Shown here: positions 1-10,432 of the stretch, piece after piece
Layout: each line of letters opens with the position of its first letter
Position numbering within the stretch: the first letter of the stretch is position 1
Source: Bretschneidera sinensis
Taxonomy: Eukaryota; Streptophyta; Magnoliopsida; Brassicales; Akaniaceae
Assembly (NCBI GenBank): GCA_023935145.1
Contig: CM043698.1
Location: forward strand, 83,599,501-83,663,500
DNA length: 64,000 nucleotides
Reading direction: 5' to 3'
The notes under the pieces: generated by a model
The model's input: the letters and a program-made list of their open reading frames with translations, nothing else
Database searches by the model: none
What the model was told of the DNA's origin: nothing
Translations under genes and position numbers: made by a program

Positions 1-1160
1 CGTAAATCATATTCATGAGGTATTTTAAGATATCATAAGTTTGACTTTGGTGTGTGGTGACTAGCACATAAAAGATTGAGTTTCCAAGATATTCAAATGG
101 GTAGTGTTTCGATGACTCAAGATTCACCAAACTTCCTATTAGAGTCAACAAATATGGCATAGTCTTTTATTTGCGAGATTTTTGCCAGGTTAGTTCCCTT
201 AAGCTTTCTTGTTGACTCGTGTAACGAGTGTTTAGCTAATGACTCCCAAACCAGATGGTTTTAGGGCATTAGGTGTAAAGACACCCTTAAGGACTTACTG
301 GCTCGAGTCAACAAGGCTACGAAACTAACTGATTTTTATGCTACCATTTTGAATTTTCCACCTTTTGACGTAACACTCAATGCTTACTGAGGCAAGAGGG
401 CCAGTTACTCAGCGGAAAATTCCTTTTTAATGATCACTTAAGATTTTCCACCTTTTGACGTGACACTTAATGCTTACTGAGGCAAGAGGGCCAGTTACTC
501 AGCGGAAGATTTGTTTTTGTTGATCATTAGGAGCATTTTTTTCTTTTTGAGCACGAATCAATCTTTTCTATTTTTATATGCCAAAAAGTCAATCTAATAG
601 GTCATCTAGTTCATAGTCAAGCAAAAGAAACATACCAATCCAAATAACATGTCATACCCCACACAGTTATGTGCTAATGTGCTCGTGATAGTTCAAGTTA
701 AACTTGTGAATTCTTAAATGCCAAAAGGGCAGTGATCTAGGTTCAAAACTTGTTTATTGACCTATATGTTCAAAGTGTTAAGCTCACTGATGAAGATAAA
801 TCATAACATTTTGTTTAGATCATAAAAAGTTTATTGGACATAATGAACAAGCATTTATCTATGAAAATAATAACAAAACAACAACAACAAACAAAAAAAT
901 GTGGGACATAGTGAGTGTGTGAATGTGTCCCCATACCCCCAAACTTAAATTGCACATTGTCCCCAATGTGTGAATAGCATGGAAGGAGCTGACCTGGGAG
1001 ATGGAGAACTGATGGCTGACATGGCTCGTAGCACACCCCCAAACTTCAACTTGATGCACTCATGTTGTCCTCGAAAAAGAAAGAAAAACATATATAAAAT
1101 GGAAAACAAGTAATAAACAATAATAGAAAAGTAAACTATGAAATACTAATAATAAACTAT
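1..1160 (-). other. 3' non-coding region of element D
   Basis: No believable coding sequence. It contains a 90-bp tandem repeat (about 352-525), a CACATT/AATGTG inverted repeat at 953-970 and two polypurine-like AAGTTTGGGGGT copies read on the minus strand (934-946 and 1034-1046). All have counterparts in element C. Short ORFs here are chance openings. Confidence 0.7.
352..525 (-). repeat. Two-copy 90-bp tandem repeat in the 3' region of D
   Basis: The block beginning CCACCTTTTGACG recurs 90 bases later (361 and 451), followed in both copies by a segment with GCTTACTGAGGCAAGAGG and GTTACTCAGCGG. The same two-copy arrangement occurs in element C near 28446-28612 on the plus strand, so the duplication is older than the split of the two copies. 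Confidence 0.85.
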
Positions 1161-1222
1161 GAAAAGGATATGTTTTGGGGTGCCTCCCATGAGCGCTAAG
1201 TTTAACGTCTTCAGCCGGACCA
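1161..1222 (-). promoter_or_regulatory. Conserved 3' module of element D (GTTAAACTTAGCGCT...GGGAGGCACCCCA)
   Basis: Read on the minus strand this is a block containing GGCTGAAGACGTTAAACTTA, then AGCGCTCATGGGAGGCACC. The same block occurs in element C (about 27764-27830) and element B (about 46221-46280), each time just after the last coding remnant. It is conserved although the coding parts have diverged, which suggests an RNA-level role. GGGAGGCACCCCA can form a small stem. Confidence 0.7.
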
Positions 1223-1226
1223 AGCC

Positions 1227-1616
1227 TTATTTTTCCCCAAAACTACGAGTGGCAGCAGCTAGCATAGGAAATGTCTTATTCTCTCCCATATAAGCATATG
1301 GTAAGTGCTCTGACAACTGCTTGAATTCCAAGTTAGGTGCCTGTACAATAGAAGGGAAAATAATATTAGTAGGCACATGATGGTCAAATGGATCGGTGTA
1401 CTTACTTGGATGCTTTGGAAAGGCCTCTAGAAGGTGCATAGTTTCAATGAGGTCTTTAGTAACATCTTCTGATTTTGGCTCAATATCTGATCCTTTGAAA
1501 TAATGGGTGAAGGTGGTCTCCAAGGGATCAATATGATGGTCATGAAAGACTTGTTTAACAACACCTTGCTTTTGTTCACTTAGCTCTTTAGCCAATTCCC
1601 CCATTTGTACTTCCAA
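1227..1616 (-). pseudogene. Gag tail fused to protease-side and pre-RT remnants, element D
   Basis: An open frame of 129 codons on the minus strand joins three pieces that are separate in a full element. The start (VQMGELAKELSEQKQ) matches the gag C-terminus of element C. It continues into a segment matching the region after the protease in C (DPLETTFTHYF, EPKSEDVT). It ends with LPYAYMGENKTFP, which resembles the linker normally just before the RT. RT, RNase H and integrase are missing after that point. The joins keep the reading frame, so a short fusion protein is possible but unproven. Confidence 0.65.
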
Positions 1617-1652
1617 TATATGAATAGCTTGCTCATGCTTGGTATTGATTTG

Positions 1653-2069
1653 TCATTGCTCAATCATGAACTGTTCTTGTGAAGTCATCAGTTGCCTCAT
1701 AAGACTCTCTAGGTTACTATTTTCTGATTTCGGCACTGGTTGGGCTGCTGGTTGGAAGTATTGGTGTTGTCCTTGAACATTTAAAGCATTGTGATTGTTG
1801 CTCCATGAGAGGTTGGGGTGGTGCTTCCATCCAGGATTGTAGGTATTTGTATATGCATTGTGCGGTCCCTCATAATTTGCTTGCTCTTGATCTGCATATG
1901 AATACAAAGGGCAAGTGTTAGTAGTGTGATCAAAACGAGAACATATAGCACATACCTGGAGTGGTTTGCCTCGCGGACTAGGTGATATGTTTTGACTAGT
2001 CATGGCATATATGAGCATATCTAGCTTCCTCTCCATAGCATCTAGACAAGTATATTGAGCTTCTGTCAT
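1653..2069 (-). pseudogene. Gag C-terminal half with zinc knuckle, element D
   Basis: A 138-codon frame on the minus strand carries a retroviral-type zinc knuckle CAICSRFDHTTNTC (C-x2-C-x4-H-x4-C), the nucleic-acid-binding part of gag. Element C has the equivalent CAICSHFNHTTETC. The capsid-like N-terminal gag domain found in C, A and B is missing between the primer site and this frame. The ATG at 2069 is the first available and may be only an internal methionine. Confidence 0.7.
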
Positions 2070-2149
2070 TGGTGCTTCTCCCTTTGAATGAATTAGTTGA
2101 AAAGCTTCAGTGCAGCAGTTTTAGTACTGCTGCTCGGGTACTCTCTGGA

Positions 2150-2245
2150 CCTTTTGCGCTCGAGCGCACCCTGAACTGTGCTCGATCGCACTGGGCTTGC
2201 GATCGATCGCACCAAGTAGTGTGCTCGATCACAATGAGGACAGAA
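2150..2245 (-). repeat. Leader cluster of GATCGA-type motifs, element D
   Basis: Between primer site and gag there are several copies of a motif close to TGCGATCGAGCGCA or its complement, for example CTCGAGCGCA, CTCGATCGCA and CGATCGATCGCA. The same motif is clustered in the LTR at 3491-3600. Confidence 0.8.
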
Positions 2246-2404
2246 ACTCCTCCTCTGCACACCTAAACAAAAACAGAAAAAAGAAGGAATAAATCTGATT
2301 TTTGATAAAAATAAAAAATAAAACAGAACAGAATCAAATAGAATAAATTAAAATGATAATAAAAAAAACTAACAAAAATAATTCCAAAAAGAGATTTAGC
2401 ACAA

Positions 2405-2422
2405 TCCCCGGCAACGGCGCCA
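2405..2422 (-). promoter_or_regulatory. tRNA-Asp primer binding site of element D
   Basis: On the minus strand the 18 bases read TGGCGCCGTTGCCGGGGA. This is the exact complement of the 3' end of plant tRNA-Asp(GUC), the primer typical of Athila-type elements. It lies six bases from the LTR end at 2429. Confidence 0.93.
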
Positions 2423-2428
2423 AAAACT

Positions 2429-3789
2429 TGTTGTGCGAAAATATACCTAAATAAATAGGTGAATAATCGTACTTTGTTTTACTTGCAAGTGCACAAGGTC
2501 AACAATGTAGCATAGTGTGCGAATGCAAGATCATCTCCACAGGGATTGGTAAATTTAACTTTAGAATTAGTTTCGCAATATAAAAAGATAGAAATAATAA
2601 AAGTGTTGAGAAATAATAAAGATAAAATACTAAGGATAAAGGCGTAGGGACTTGATATCCACCACTAATTATGCTACCACAATATAATAGTATGCCAATG
2701 CTTTATTCATGCCATGTATACCTACTAGTTGCCAACCTAAGGGCATGGTATCTACTCCTTAAGCTATTGATTTCCCTAAGCAACGAGTTAGGCATGGTAT
2801 CTACTCTAACTCTTTTCTTCCTTAAGGGATTCAGCATGGTATCTGCTTGAGTTGTTCCTTAAGAAAACATAAGTACTATGGAAATCGACAACCACATGAG
2901 ACCTAGGGCATGGTATCTACTCCCGGTTTCCCATGTTGATTAACCCGGGTATCCGGATAAGATATCCCTTGTTACTAATGTTAGACCCAGGACTCAGTCA
3001 TCCAAATTGATCTAACTAACAAGTCCATACCACATGCACATATTGATCAGACATATACATATGAGGAATTTAAATAAAAGCAGGTATTAATCAAGTTTAA
3101 GCAACACAACATAAATATCGCAAAGGCACCAATACTAAATTTATTGAGTAAACATAATTAGGGCTTCAACCAAGCCCTACTAAGAATTTAATTACACATA
3201 ATAAAATAAAAAGGAAAGAAGAAACCCGAGAGAAGAGTCGTCAATTCCACTCCACGGTCTCCTTCTCCAAGCTAAAGCAAAAGATAAAAGAAGTGATCCC
3301 CCCAAGAGGTGATGCCTTTTGTGTGTGATTTACAAGTGTATTTATAGGTCTTTGAGAAGTCCTAATCGGCTCATGAGTTCCTAAACTTTCCTAAAACGCA
3401 AAACTCCTTTATTTCCAAAATAGAGTTATTTCCAAAATAGAGTTTTTTCCAAAATAGGGTTATGCAGTTTACTATTCACGCCTGTACATTTGCGCTCGAT
3501 CGCATGTGTCCTTGCGCTCGATCGTAGTGTGCGCTCGATCCTACAAGTATGCGCACGATCGTATGTGCGCTCGATCGCATTGCATGTGCGCTCGATCGCA
3601 CTTTGTTCAGAAAGTGCTCCAGGGCTTCTAGATTTCTTCCTTAAAGTGCCAAAACTGCTTCTTTTTCTCCAAGACCCTATAAAAACATGTAAAACACACA
3701 AATGAAGTAAAAGATACCAAATTAACATAATAAATTATCTAACAAGTGTAAATAAGGGGGCTTAAATATGCATATTTAAGCGTCTATCA
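2429..3789 (-). repeat. 5' LTR of element D (1361 bp)
   Basis: The LTR starts TGATAGACGC at 3789 and ends CGCACAACA at 2429 on the minus strand. The inner edge is set by the primer site and the outer edge by comparison with LTRs C and E. The TATA box (TATAAATA, 3339-3346, minus) lies downstream of a motif cluster at 3491-3600. Near the 3' end is the block containing CACAGGGATTGG (about 2540), shared with C and E. Confidence 0.9.
3491..3600 (-). repeat. Cluster of TGCGCTCGATCGCA motifs upstream of the LTR TATA box, element D
   Basis: Exact copies of TGCGCTCGATCGCA lie at 3491-3504, 3566-3579 and 3587-3600, with degenerate copies between them. The core is palindromic and CpG-rich. The cluster is about 145-250 bases upstream of the TATA box on the minus strand. 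Confidence 0.9.
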
Positions 3790-5151
3790 TCTATCACCCA
3801 GGGTTCAGTCATTTCAAATATACCACTTAGAGTAGTCATGAAAGTATCTTTTTGGGCCAAAAGTGAGGTACCCGAGGCTGACTGTGACTGCTGACCTTGG
3901 GCGGTGGATTAACTCTGGTTGGCTGATAGGGAATTTAGGATCTAGTACAGCTGCTCCATTTGCTCCTTGCTCAGAGAGAAATTGAAGTTGTTGTCACTAG
4001 TCCTTGATGTCGTATCTATAGTAACTTGAAGACTTCTGGAATTCCTTTTATTGTTACGAGTATCCTTCCAATTATCAGGTTTACCATGCAATTTCTAACA
4101 CTTATCACGGTTGCGATTTGATCTCTGGCAGTGATCACACCAAAGATTACCACTCTTCTTTTGACTCTGGGATTCCCCGTGAGAATTTTCAGGTCTGCGG
4201 GCTGAGAAAGCAAAGTTCTCAGTTATTGTTTTTATAGTACCAAGCATTACACGTTTGTGGGTTTCTTCTCTTCGAACTTCAGCAAAATGTCCTCTATATT
4301 TGGTAGTGGCTTATAGCTAAGTAGATGCCCACGTACTTCATCAAGGTCCTTGTTAAGACCCGAATGGAAATCATAGATCCTTTCCTTGTTCACCATCTTT
4401 TGATGATTCTCAGTGCATCCTGAACACAACTAATGACCATTATTAAATAGGTCTACTTCCTGCCATAATTTTGTAAAAGCATTGAAATAGGTCGTAACAT
4501 CCATCTCAGCTTGAGTTAGATTCCTAGCATTGTTTCGTAATTCAAATAGTTGAGATGAGTTTTCAAGATCAGAGTATTGTCTCTTTGCTATGTCCCACTG
4601 TTGTATAGTACATAAAGCTTTCACTAATCTTCTCATCCATGGAGTTGATTAACCAGGCCATTACCATTGAATTCTGAGCATCCCAAGTCTGGAAAGATGA
4701 ATCTGACTCTTCAGGTTTCTTGGCAGACCCATCAAGATAGCCATACTTGTTTTTCCTTTGAATAACATCTCCATAGATCATGACCATGGTAGGTAATTTT
4801 TTTCGTTGAGTTTATAAGAGGTGATTTGGAGAGAGGAAATATCTGAGTAAGGGAAATGAACTGTGGCAGCCATCATTAGGGTCGGCTGCAATGGGACTAA
4901 GGTCTCTGAGCTATCATTCCCTTTGGTGCCGATCATGGTTGTTCCCCAGGGAAACATTGGAGGTCTGCCCACTATAAAAACTGGAGAGAGGTGGGGTTGA
5001 GATTATACACGGAAAGGTGTTGCGGCGCTGGACAATGGTGTTGCAGCTCTGAATCACTGAGAGCGTAGATGGAGGGGAAAAAATATTAGAGAGAGAGGAG
5101 AGAGACGAGAGCACGGGTAACAGAAAGCAATGTAACCTAGCTCTGATACCT
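3790..5151 (-). pseudogene. Copia element H: gag and start of protease region, decayed
   Basis: Minus-strand frames give a Ty1/copia gag: an N-terminal LNEKNYLPWS motif, then the UBN2-type gag domain (QTWDAQNSMVMAWL, TYFNAFTKLWQEVD), then a zinc knuckle WCDHCQRSNRNRDKC followed by LHGKPDNW. Several stops and frame changes (for example near 4430 and 4630) separate the pieces at 4016-4213, 4247-4429, 4430-4636, 4569-4787 and 4778-4972. The remainder of pol is absent because element D is inserted at 3789. Confidence 0.85.
5136..5150 (-). promoter_or_regulatory. Initiator tRNA-Met primer binding site of copia H
   Basis: The minus strand reads GGTATCAGAGCTAGG, close to the TGGTATCAGAGC primer site usual in plant copia elements. 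It lies directly beside the LTR end. Confidence 0.85.
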
Positions 5152-5345
5152 TGAAGAAATATAAAATAGAAAAATTCTCCTCTAATTCTTTATTACGTGA
5201 AAGGCAAAGGCCTTATATAGAGAAACTTGACAACAAATATGCCAATGATTCTCCATAATTTTTAGAAACTAACAATCCCTTAATTTAAGGAATAGATCAC
5301 AGAATTAAAACTAGAGACATAATAGGAAACAATCTTCATTATCTC
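5152..5345 (-). repeat. 5' LTR of copia H (outer end uncertain)
   Basis: The LTR ends TTCTTCA at 5152 (minus), next to the primer site, and contains TATATAAGG (about 5208-5216, minus). The outer end is not resolved: TGTTTCCTATT near 5338 and TGTTAGTTTC near 5276 are both possible starts. Confidence 0.6.
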
Positions 5346-5900
5346 TTTATTTAAAAATAACCTAATAAGAAACAAATCCCTTGAAAACAGGAAATAAGAA
5401 ACAAGAAATTGAAACAGGAAATTTGACAACAATAACCATGAGTAAAAAAATGTACATCAAGACCAAATTCACATAATTGACCAAGAAAAATAGTATAAAA
5501 GATAAGTTTAGGAACTAAAAAGGTTCCTATAAGAGTTAAGAAAGAACTAGAAATATTGCCAACATCACTAAAATTCATATGTGAGCCATCAACAGTGTGA
5601 ATAAGTGATGCATGAGTTTACGTAGTCTAAAAAAAATTAAAACTGAAAGATATATGATTGCAACATGCAGAATCAAAAAATCAAGATGTTGAGTACATAC
5701 TTGGAGTTTTAGACAAAACAAAAGAAGAGGAATTATCATAATTGGTTAAAATACCAAATTTGACTAACATATATTTAAGTAAAGTGGCAAGATTAGGGAT
5801 AGAAATGGTAGATTGAGACATGTGGAATTTAACCATGAGAGAAAATATGAACTTCAATTTAACAAATGGTAAGATGGCCAAGTAAGCCAAACAAAAAATA
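5346..5900 (-). pseudogene. Copia protease-region fragment J
   Basis: Minus-strand reading gives a decayed copia protease: WFFDSACCNHIS (usual form W-x-DSGxxNHM, so the active-site glycine is lost), then DGSHMNFSDVGNIS and FLVPKLIFYTIFLGQLCEFGLDVHF, the usual protease tail. It is split by stops into 5351-5578 and 5681-5890. It belongs to a different copia copy from H, whose LTR lies directly beside it, so H probably inserted into J. Confidence 0.7.
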
Positions 5901-6290
5901 CTCTAGTATCGACGTTGAAGTAGATTCAGCAAAAGCAAAGTCCAAATATGAAAAGAACATGTTGAAACTGTGTAGAAACCATCAAAACCTAAGCAAAAAC
6001 GAACTGAAAGAGCTCGAATCATTGGGTTTAACCAATATATCTGGAAAAAATGAACCAAGACACTAACTGTTGAGGCAAAAATAAAGTCTGAAGTTTGAAA
6101 GAGTATTTCAAAATAGTGCAGGAATCAGTCAAAACAAAACCGAACTGAAGTCTAATTGAAATGAAAGCCAACAAATAGATCTAGTCAATCTGGTCAAAGA
6201 ACTAAATCAAGCAAGCTGACCCTATAGAAAATTTCGATGTGGCGCTAATATGGCATTGATGTGGCACCAATATAGTGCTAACGTGGAATA
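5901..6290. other. Unassigned sequence
   Basis: AT-rich with only short chance ORFs. It may be decayed copia sequence continuing from fragment J, but I see no motif that proves it. Confidence 0.5.
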
Positions 6291-6826
6291 TTGTTCGATT
6301 GAGGAATCATAGTTAGTTTATGAATGAAAGGATTATGTCTGGAATGGAATAGCAAGTGAACTTGAAAGTGTGGTATCTGAAAAATATTATTCAATTAACC
6401 TGTAAATCTACCTATGTGATCGATTAGTCTTTGCTATAAATAATTAATTAAAAGGAAACTAAAAAAATATAATTTTGGCTTTGACTAGACGAGAAAATTA
6501 GATAAAGGTAAAAATCTTGCATATGATTTTTTTACTTGCAAAATGAATCTTCCACTCAAATAAATTACTTTAACTATGTAGAGACACAACTAAAACGAGG
6601 AATTATTATTGAAAATGATGTTCTACAATTGCTCTATGCTGGACAAAAGCATAATAGAAAATGGTATGTAACAACTGTGTTTGTTCATGAAGATGGCATT
6701 CACGAAATTACCTAAAGATAGAAGTGTTGATGTAGTTAATTGAATATTGCACGACAAAGATAACCTTAGAAGCCCAACTTATCACTGTAAGCAAAGACTG
6801 AAGATCAAATCTTGGGGTATTGTAAA
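6290..6826 (+). repeat. Sequence X, copy 1
   Basis: Collinear with 18570-19110. It includes a plus-strand segment near 6575-6716 that reads NYVETQLKRGI, then LQLLYAGQKHNRKWYVTT, then VHEDGIHEIT and a stop. Both copies keep this reading, which suggests a former exon. I do not recognise the family. Copy 1 ends where the K array begins. Confidence 0.75.
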
Positions 6827-7360
6827 TGTTGGGATTTTGGCACAAATCCCCACATTGAAGACTTCTAATTGGTTTAAGAAAAACGGCTTCTTATTTTATA
6901 GTTACTTATTCTAGTAGGAGTATAGTGGTAGTTTCTTATTGGATCATTGCTTGTTCTAATTGGAGTAGTAGTTATCTTCTATGTTGTTGTTCTTTTCTTA
7001 GTAGTATTAGGAAAATATTTTTTATATAAAAGGGGTCTTGTAGAAGGTTTAAGGCACATCCATAATTCTAATACACAATGTAAATCAGAGAGGTTTACTA
7101 CTATAGCTAGAATGATTACTTTGGGTGTATTGGAGCTTTTGAGTTTTAAGGTAGTGAGAGTTTAACAACTTTGCTCTTCCTAAAGTTATAATTCAAGATT
7201 AATAAAGTTTTGAATTTGTTTTTGGACGTAGGCAAAAAGATTGTCAAACCGTATTAATTATTGTTTTTCTTGATGCTTGTTTGTTTTGCCTATTTAATTA
7301 TTATGGTTATGTTTTTTATCTAAAATTTGAGTAGGTGGATTTTAGAGGCAAAATCCTAAA
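6827..7360 (+). repeat. Copia K array: LTR 1
   Basis: Begins TGTTGGGATTTTGG and has a TATA-like TATATAAAAGGGG near 7024. Its 3' half carries GTGAGAGTTTAACAACTTT and TGGACGTAGGCAAAAAG, typical of copia LTRs. The 3' edge is uncertain within about 60 bases. A degenerate primer site (TGGTATTAGA, 7365-7374) follows. This copy has no LINE insert. Confidence 0.75.
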
Positions 7361-7364
7361 AAAG

Positions 7365-7743
7365 TGGTATTAGATTTATGGTTGCGATAATAAAACACTA
7401 AAGATAGGCAAAATTAATATTGATTTATATGTTGAGGAGAATGGTGTCTCTCGTTGGAAAATTTTCGTCAAAGATGTGTTATCGCGACAAGGGCTCTACA
7501 AGATGATTGAAGAGTCCAAGCCACTAGGGAGATTAAAGTAAGTTTGGATGGATGGGGAGGTTCCTACGATATCTCCAAAAAAGAGATTCCATGAACAAAG
7601 AAAGCTTGTATGTATTGAATAAGATGATGTTTGCTTCGAAAAGTAAGTGGATGAAATGGGAAGACTGAGAGGAATAATAGCACCAACCAAAGAAAACAGT
7701 CAAATTTGAATATGAGGTCCAATTTGAGCTAAGGTAGATATTT
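7365..7743 (+). mobile_element. Copia K: first internal region (about 380 bp, non-coding)
   Basis: From the primer-like site TGGTATTAGA to a purine-rich stretch (AAGGTAGATAT) before the next TGTTGGGATT. It has no gag or pol motif and short stops in all frames, so K is a very short non-autonomous copia derivative. A near-identical second internal region lies at about 15580-15960. Confidence 0.7.
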
Positions 7744-7790
7744 GTTGGGATTTTGGCTCAAATATCCACAAGGAGGACTTCTAATTGGGG
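7744..7790 (+). repeat. Copia K: head of LTR 2
   Basis: TGTTGGGATTTTGGCTCAAA matches the start of LTR 1. The match runs to GACTTCTAATTGGGG, where the old LINE fragment begins. Confidence 0.75.
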
Positions 7791-7917
7791 GAAGAGTTCA
7801 TTCATAGCAAGTAAGAAATGGAGTTCTTCCTGTGAAGACCTCATGAAGAGATGGACATCCTTCAAGCGAGCTTACTTACCAATGCAGTATATAGGGGTTC
7901 CATTGTTTAAAGGTCGG
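7791..7917 (+). pseudogene. Old LINE fragment, copy 1, left part
   Basis: Plus-strand reading ends with YIGVPLFKGR, the RT C-terminal block of plant LINEs (usual form YLGVPLFKG). It continues after the nested L1 at 13336. Confidence 0.8.
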
Positions 7918-7931
7918 TATGTAGGGCTGCA
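7918..7931. repeat. Target-site duplication of the L1, left copy
   Basis: TATGTAGGGCTGCA occurs here and at 13322-13335. The paralogous empty site near 16136-16149 carries one copy (GTGTAGGGCTGCA), which confirms the insertion. Confidence 0.95.
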
Positions 7932-8066
7932 TTTTTTTTTTATCAGTAAATAAAGCTTGTATTAATAAAAAATGTACAAAAGAATCACTGGGCATACCTA
8001 GGAGATATACAATGAGGTAATACAGAAAGTAAAAATAAGCTTACAAAGGGAGCCTAAAAAAAAAGC

Positions 8067-9060
8067 TTACAAGAGAAGCCTAATCTGTGGGCAAAGAGCA
8101 TACATAATTCTATAAATTACAATTTGGATCTTCTTGACAAGGTTAGTAGGATGAACTGTGGAATGCTCAAATAATTTGGTATTTCTAGCCATCCATATGT
8201 TGTACACTGTGCATGCTAGGGCAATCCTTTTTGCTATGGCTGGGGGGCCAGATCCTCTTACTTTTTGGGTCCACTTGATTGCACTTTCAATTGTATTCAT
8301 ATGCCTTTTGCAGCCTAGCCAAATTTTGATGGCATCCTAGGTTTCCTTGCTGATCTTGCATGAGAAGAAGAAGTGCTCCCTTGATTCCTCCTACTCTTTA
8401 CATAAGGGGCAGAGTTTGTCATCTCCTTCCAACTGGAGTCTATCCTTGGTGAGAAGCCTATTCTGAATGGCCAACCAGAGAATAAAGGAGTGTTTGGGGG
8501 GGCAGTGACCATTCTATACCAATGAGGCCCAACTGACCACATTTCCTTTCAGTCTGGTTGAGTTATAGACCTTCTTTATGCACAGATCATCCTGTACCCT
8601 TCATTCCATTAATCTGTCCCTGGCCTGCTGGGTGGAAGATGACTGGTCAGTTAAATCATCTTTGATTTCTAAGATTTTCTTCCAAAGAGGGGAGTCATCC
8701 TTTCTTGCCATGATCTCCCAGATTGATCTGTTTATCAGATAGTAGTACTGAACCCACTGAATCAATAGAGAATCTTTCTTCATGTGGATGTTCCAAAGGA
8801 CCTTGGTGAGGAGAGCCTTTTCCATGCTTTTAAGTCAACCAAGCCTAAACCTCCTTTAGTTTTTGGTTTGCATAAGTCTGCCCAAGCTACTAGAGCCTTC
8901 CTCATACCATTACTCTTACCATTCCAAAGAAATGTTCTGCACATCCTAACTATTTTCTCCAGGATGTTGCCAGGGATAGGGAAGATGACAAGCCAAAAAC
9001 ACTCCACACCTTGAAGCACTAATTTGATCAGTTCAGTTCTGCCAGCATATGACAGAGAGG
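8067..9060 (-). pseudogene. L1 ORF2 C-terminal part with zf-RVT domain
   Basis: The end of ORF2 lies in several frames: 8780-9019 (with TFLWNGKSNGMRKALVAWADL and GGLGLVDLKAWKR), 8601-8825 (LLTKVLWNIHMKKDSLLIQW) and 8315-8542/8067-8300 (ATKLFEHS-type tail). These match the post-RT and zinc-binding reverse-transcriptase region of plant L1 elements. About three frame changes break the reading. Confidence 0.85.
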
Positions 9061-9067
9061 AGCCAGC

Positions 9068-10432
9068 CTAGACATTTATGTACCTAGATATTTTTTCAAT
9101 AAAGGGGGAGTAGTGAGTAGCATTTAATCTTGCTGAAGCCAGAGACACCCCCAAATATTTGAAAGGGAGGCTACCTTCCTCCATTCCAGTGATCCTTCTG
9201 ATTTCCATTAACTCTACAGCCTGGACTCCAGCATGGAAGATGTTTGATTTGGCCAGGCTTGCTTGCAGCCCTGAGCATTCACTGAATTGGTTGACACACT
9301 TCATAAGCTGCCCAACAGATCTACCATCCCCTCTAGCAAAGAGAATGAGGTCATCAGCAAAAGCCAAGTGGGTGATCTTGAGTTTATCACACTTAGGATG
9401 ATATCAGAATCCATCCTCTTCATTCAATCTCCCAAGAAGTCTGGACAAGTACTCAATAATCAAGACAAACAAGTATAGGGAGAGGGGGTTTCCTTGTCTG
9501 AGGCCCTTTTTACCAACAAAAAAACCATGCAGACTCCTATTAATGGAGAGAGAGAAGGTTGTTGTAGTTACATATTCCATGATCCATTTTCTAAACTTAT
9601 CAGGAAACCCAAGGCCCTCTATCAAACTGTTCAAAAAATCCCATTCCACAGTGTCATAGGCTTTTCTAAGGTCTATCTTGATCATACACCATGGAAAGAT
9701 TCTTTTCCTACAATACTTTCTGAGCAGTTCCTGGACCAAGTAGATATTTTCAGCCGTGCTTCTAGATTTGATGAAAGCAGCCTGTGCTGGGTTGATAATG
9801 AGGCTCCAGCAGGGGGCTAATCTAGAGGCAAGGATCTTAGAGATGATCTTGTATATCACATTGCAACAGGCTATAGGTCTGAAATCCTCACTTTAGATGC
9901 TTGTTTACCTTTTGGGATCAAAGCTAGGGAGGTATAGTAGTCTCCCATTCTGGAAAAATTCCTGCACAGCCTCAATGATATCTTGGTTTATCACATCCCA
10001 TGCTTTCTTAAAAAATTTGGATGAATAGTCATCAGGACCAGGGAACTTGTCTTCCCCTATACTCCAAAGAGCTTCCTTGACCTCTTCCACTGTGACTTCC
10101 TTAATCAGCAGATTAGCTTGGCTCTCTTGGATTGTAGGACCATCTCTAATGAATTCTAGATCAATAGGCTTGCTACTGGAAGAAAAGCCTAAGAGGTCCT
10201 TGTAGAACTTTAGGAACTCCTCCACCATTTTAGTTTCAGAGGTAGTCTGAGACCCATTGGAGGAGACCACTACAGCAATATGGTTTTTACTAGTCTTCCT
10301 TTTTACTAAGGCATGGAAAAATTTTGAACCCCTATCACTGTTCAGAAGATATCTGCATTTGGCCTGCAGGGATAGGAAGCTTCTCTCAGCTTCAGCTAGT
10401 TTGAAGGCCTTCAGCTTCTGATTAGCCACCAT
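9068..10432 (-). pseudogene. L1 ORF2 reverse transcriptase domain
   Basis: Minus-strand frames at 9905-10432, 9404-9859 and 9068-9367 make one RT. Visible landmarks are FIKSRSTAENIYLVQELL, MIKIDLRKAYDTVEWDF (first catalytic aspartate), GLRQGNPLSLYLFVL, MAFADDLILFARGD (catalytic ADD) and SLPFKYLGVSLAS. The catalytic residues survive. The frame breaks at about 9870 and 9385 are single lesions. The enzyme would copy the LINE RNA at a nicked target in the nucleus. Confidence 0.92.

Larger units (their letters stand above)
1..3789 (-). mobile_element. Athila-like Ty3/gypsy element D, deletion derivative, 3' LTR outside window
   Basis: The element reads right to left: LTR 2429-3789, tRNA-Asp primer site 2405-2422, leader, gag remnant, protease-side remnant, then a long 3' non-coding region reaching base 1. 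RT, RNase H and integrase are absent. Its 3' non-coding region is collinear with that of element C (27764-29163), including the same tandem repeat and the same hairpin and polypurine motifs, which places both in one family. The right edge interrupts copia element H. The five bases after the LTR (3790-3794, TCTAT) would be one target-site copy, but the other copy is outside the window. The Athila assignment rests on the primer site and on the env-like ORF remnant in relative C. Confidence 0.8.

Noticed and set aside
3491..3600. CRISPR-like spacing of repeated 14-mers
   Set aside because: Plant nuclear context, irregular spacing, motif too short and no Cas genes. It is an LTR-internal motif cluster.
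3490..3728. ORFs on both strands in the motif cluster (3426-3728 and 3490-3705)
   Set aside because: Openness comes from the stop-poor GATCGA repeat itself. There is no domain, and the same artefact occurs at 25949-26322, 33946-34260, 40644-40883, 42996-43304, 48077-48382 and 63709-63924.
5136..5150. A tRNA gene suggested by GGTATCAGAGC
   Set aside because: Only the 3' complement of the tRNA is present, beside an LTR, so it is a primer site. The tRNA-Asp-like blocks at 2405, 21312, 35108 and 44194 are the same case. I saw no full tRNA cloverleaf in the window.
8784..9820. Plus-strand ORFs within the L1 (8784-9014, 9159-9401, 9287-9478, 9494-9820)
   Set aside because: Antisense shadows of ORF2. 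The minus-strand frames carry all RT motifs.
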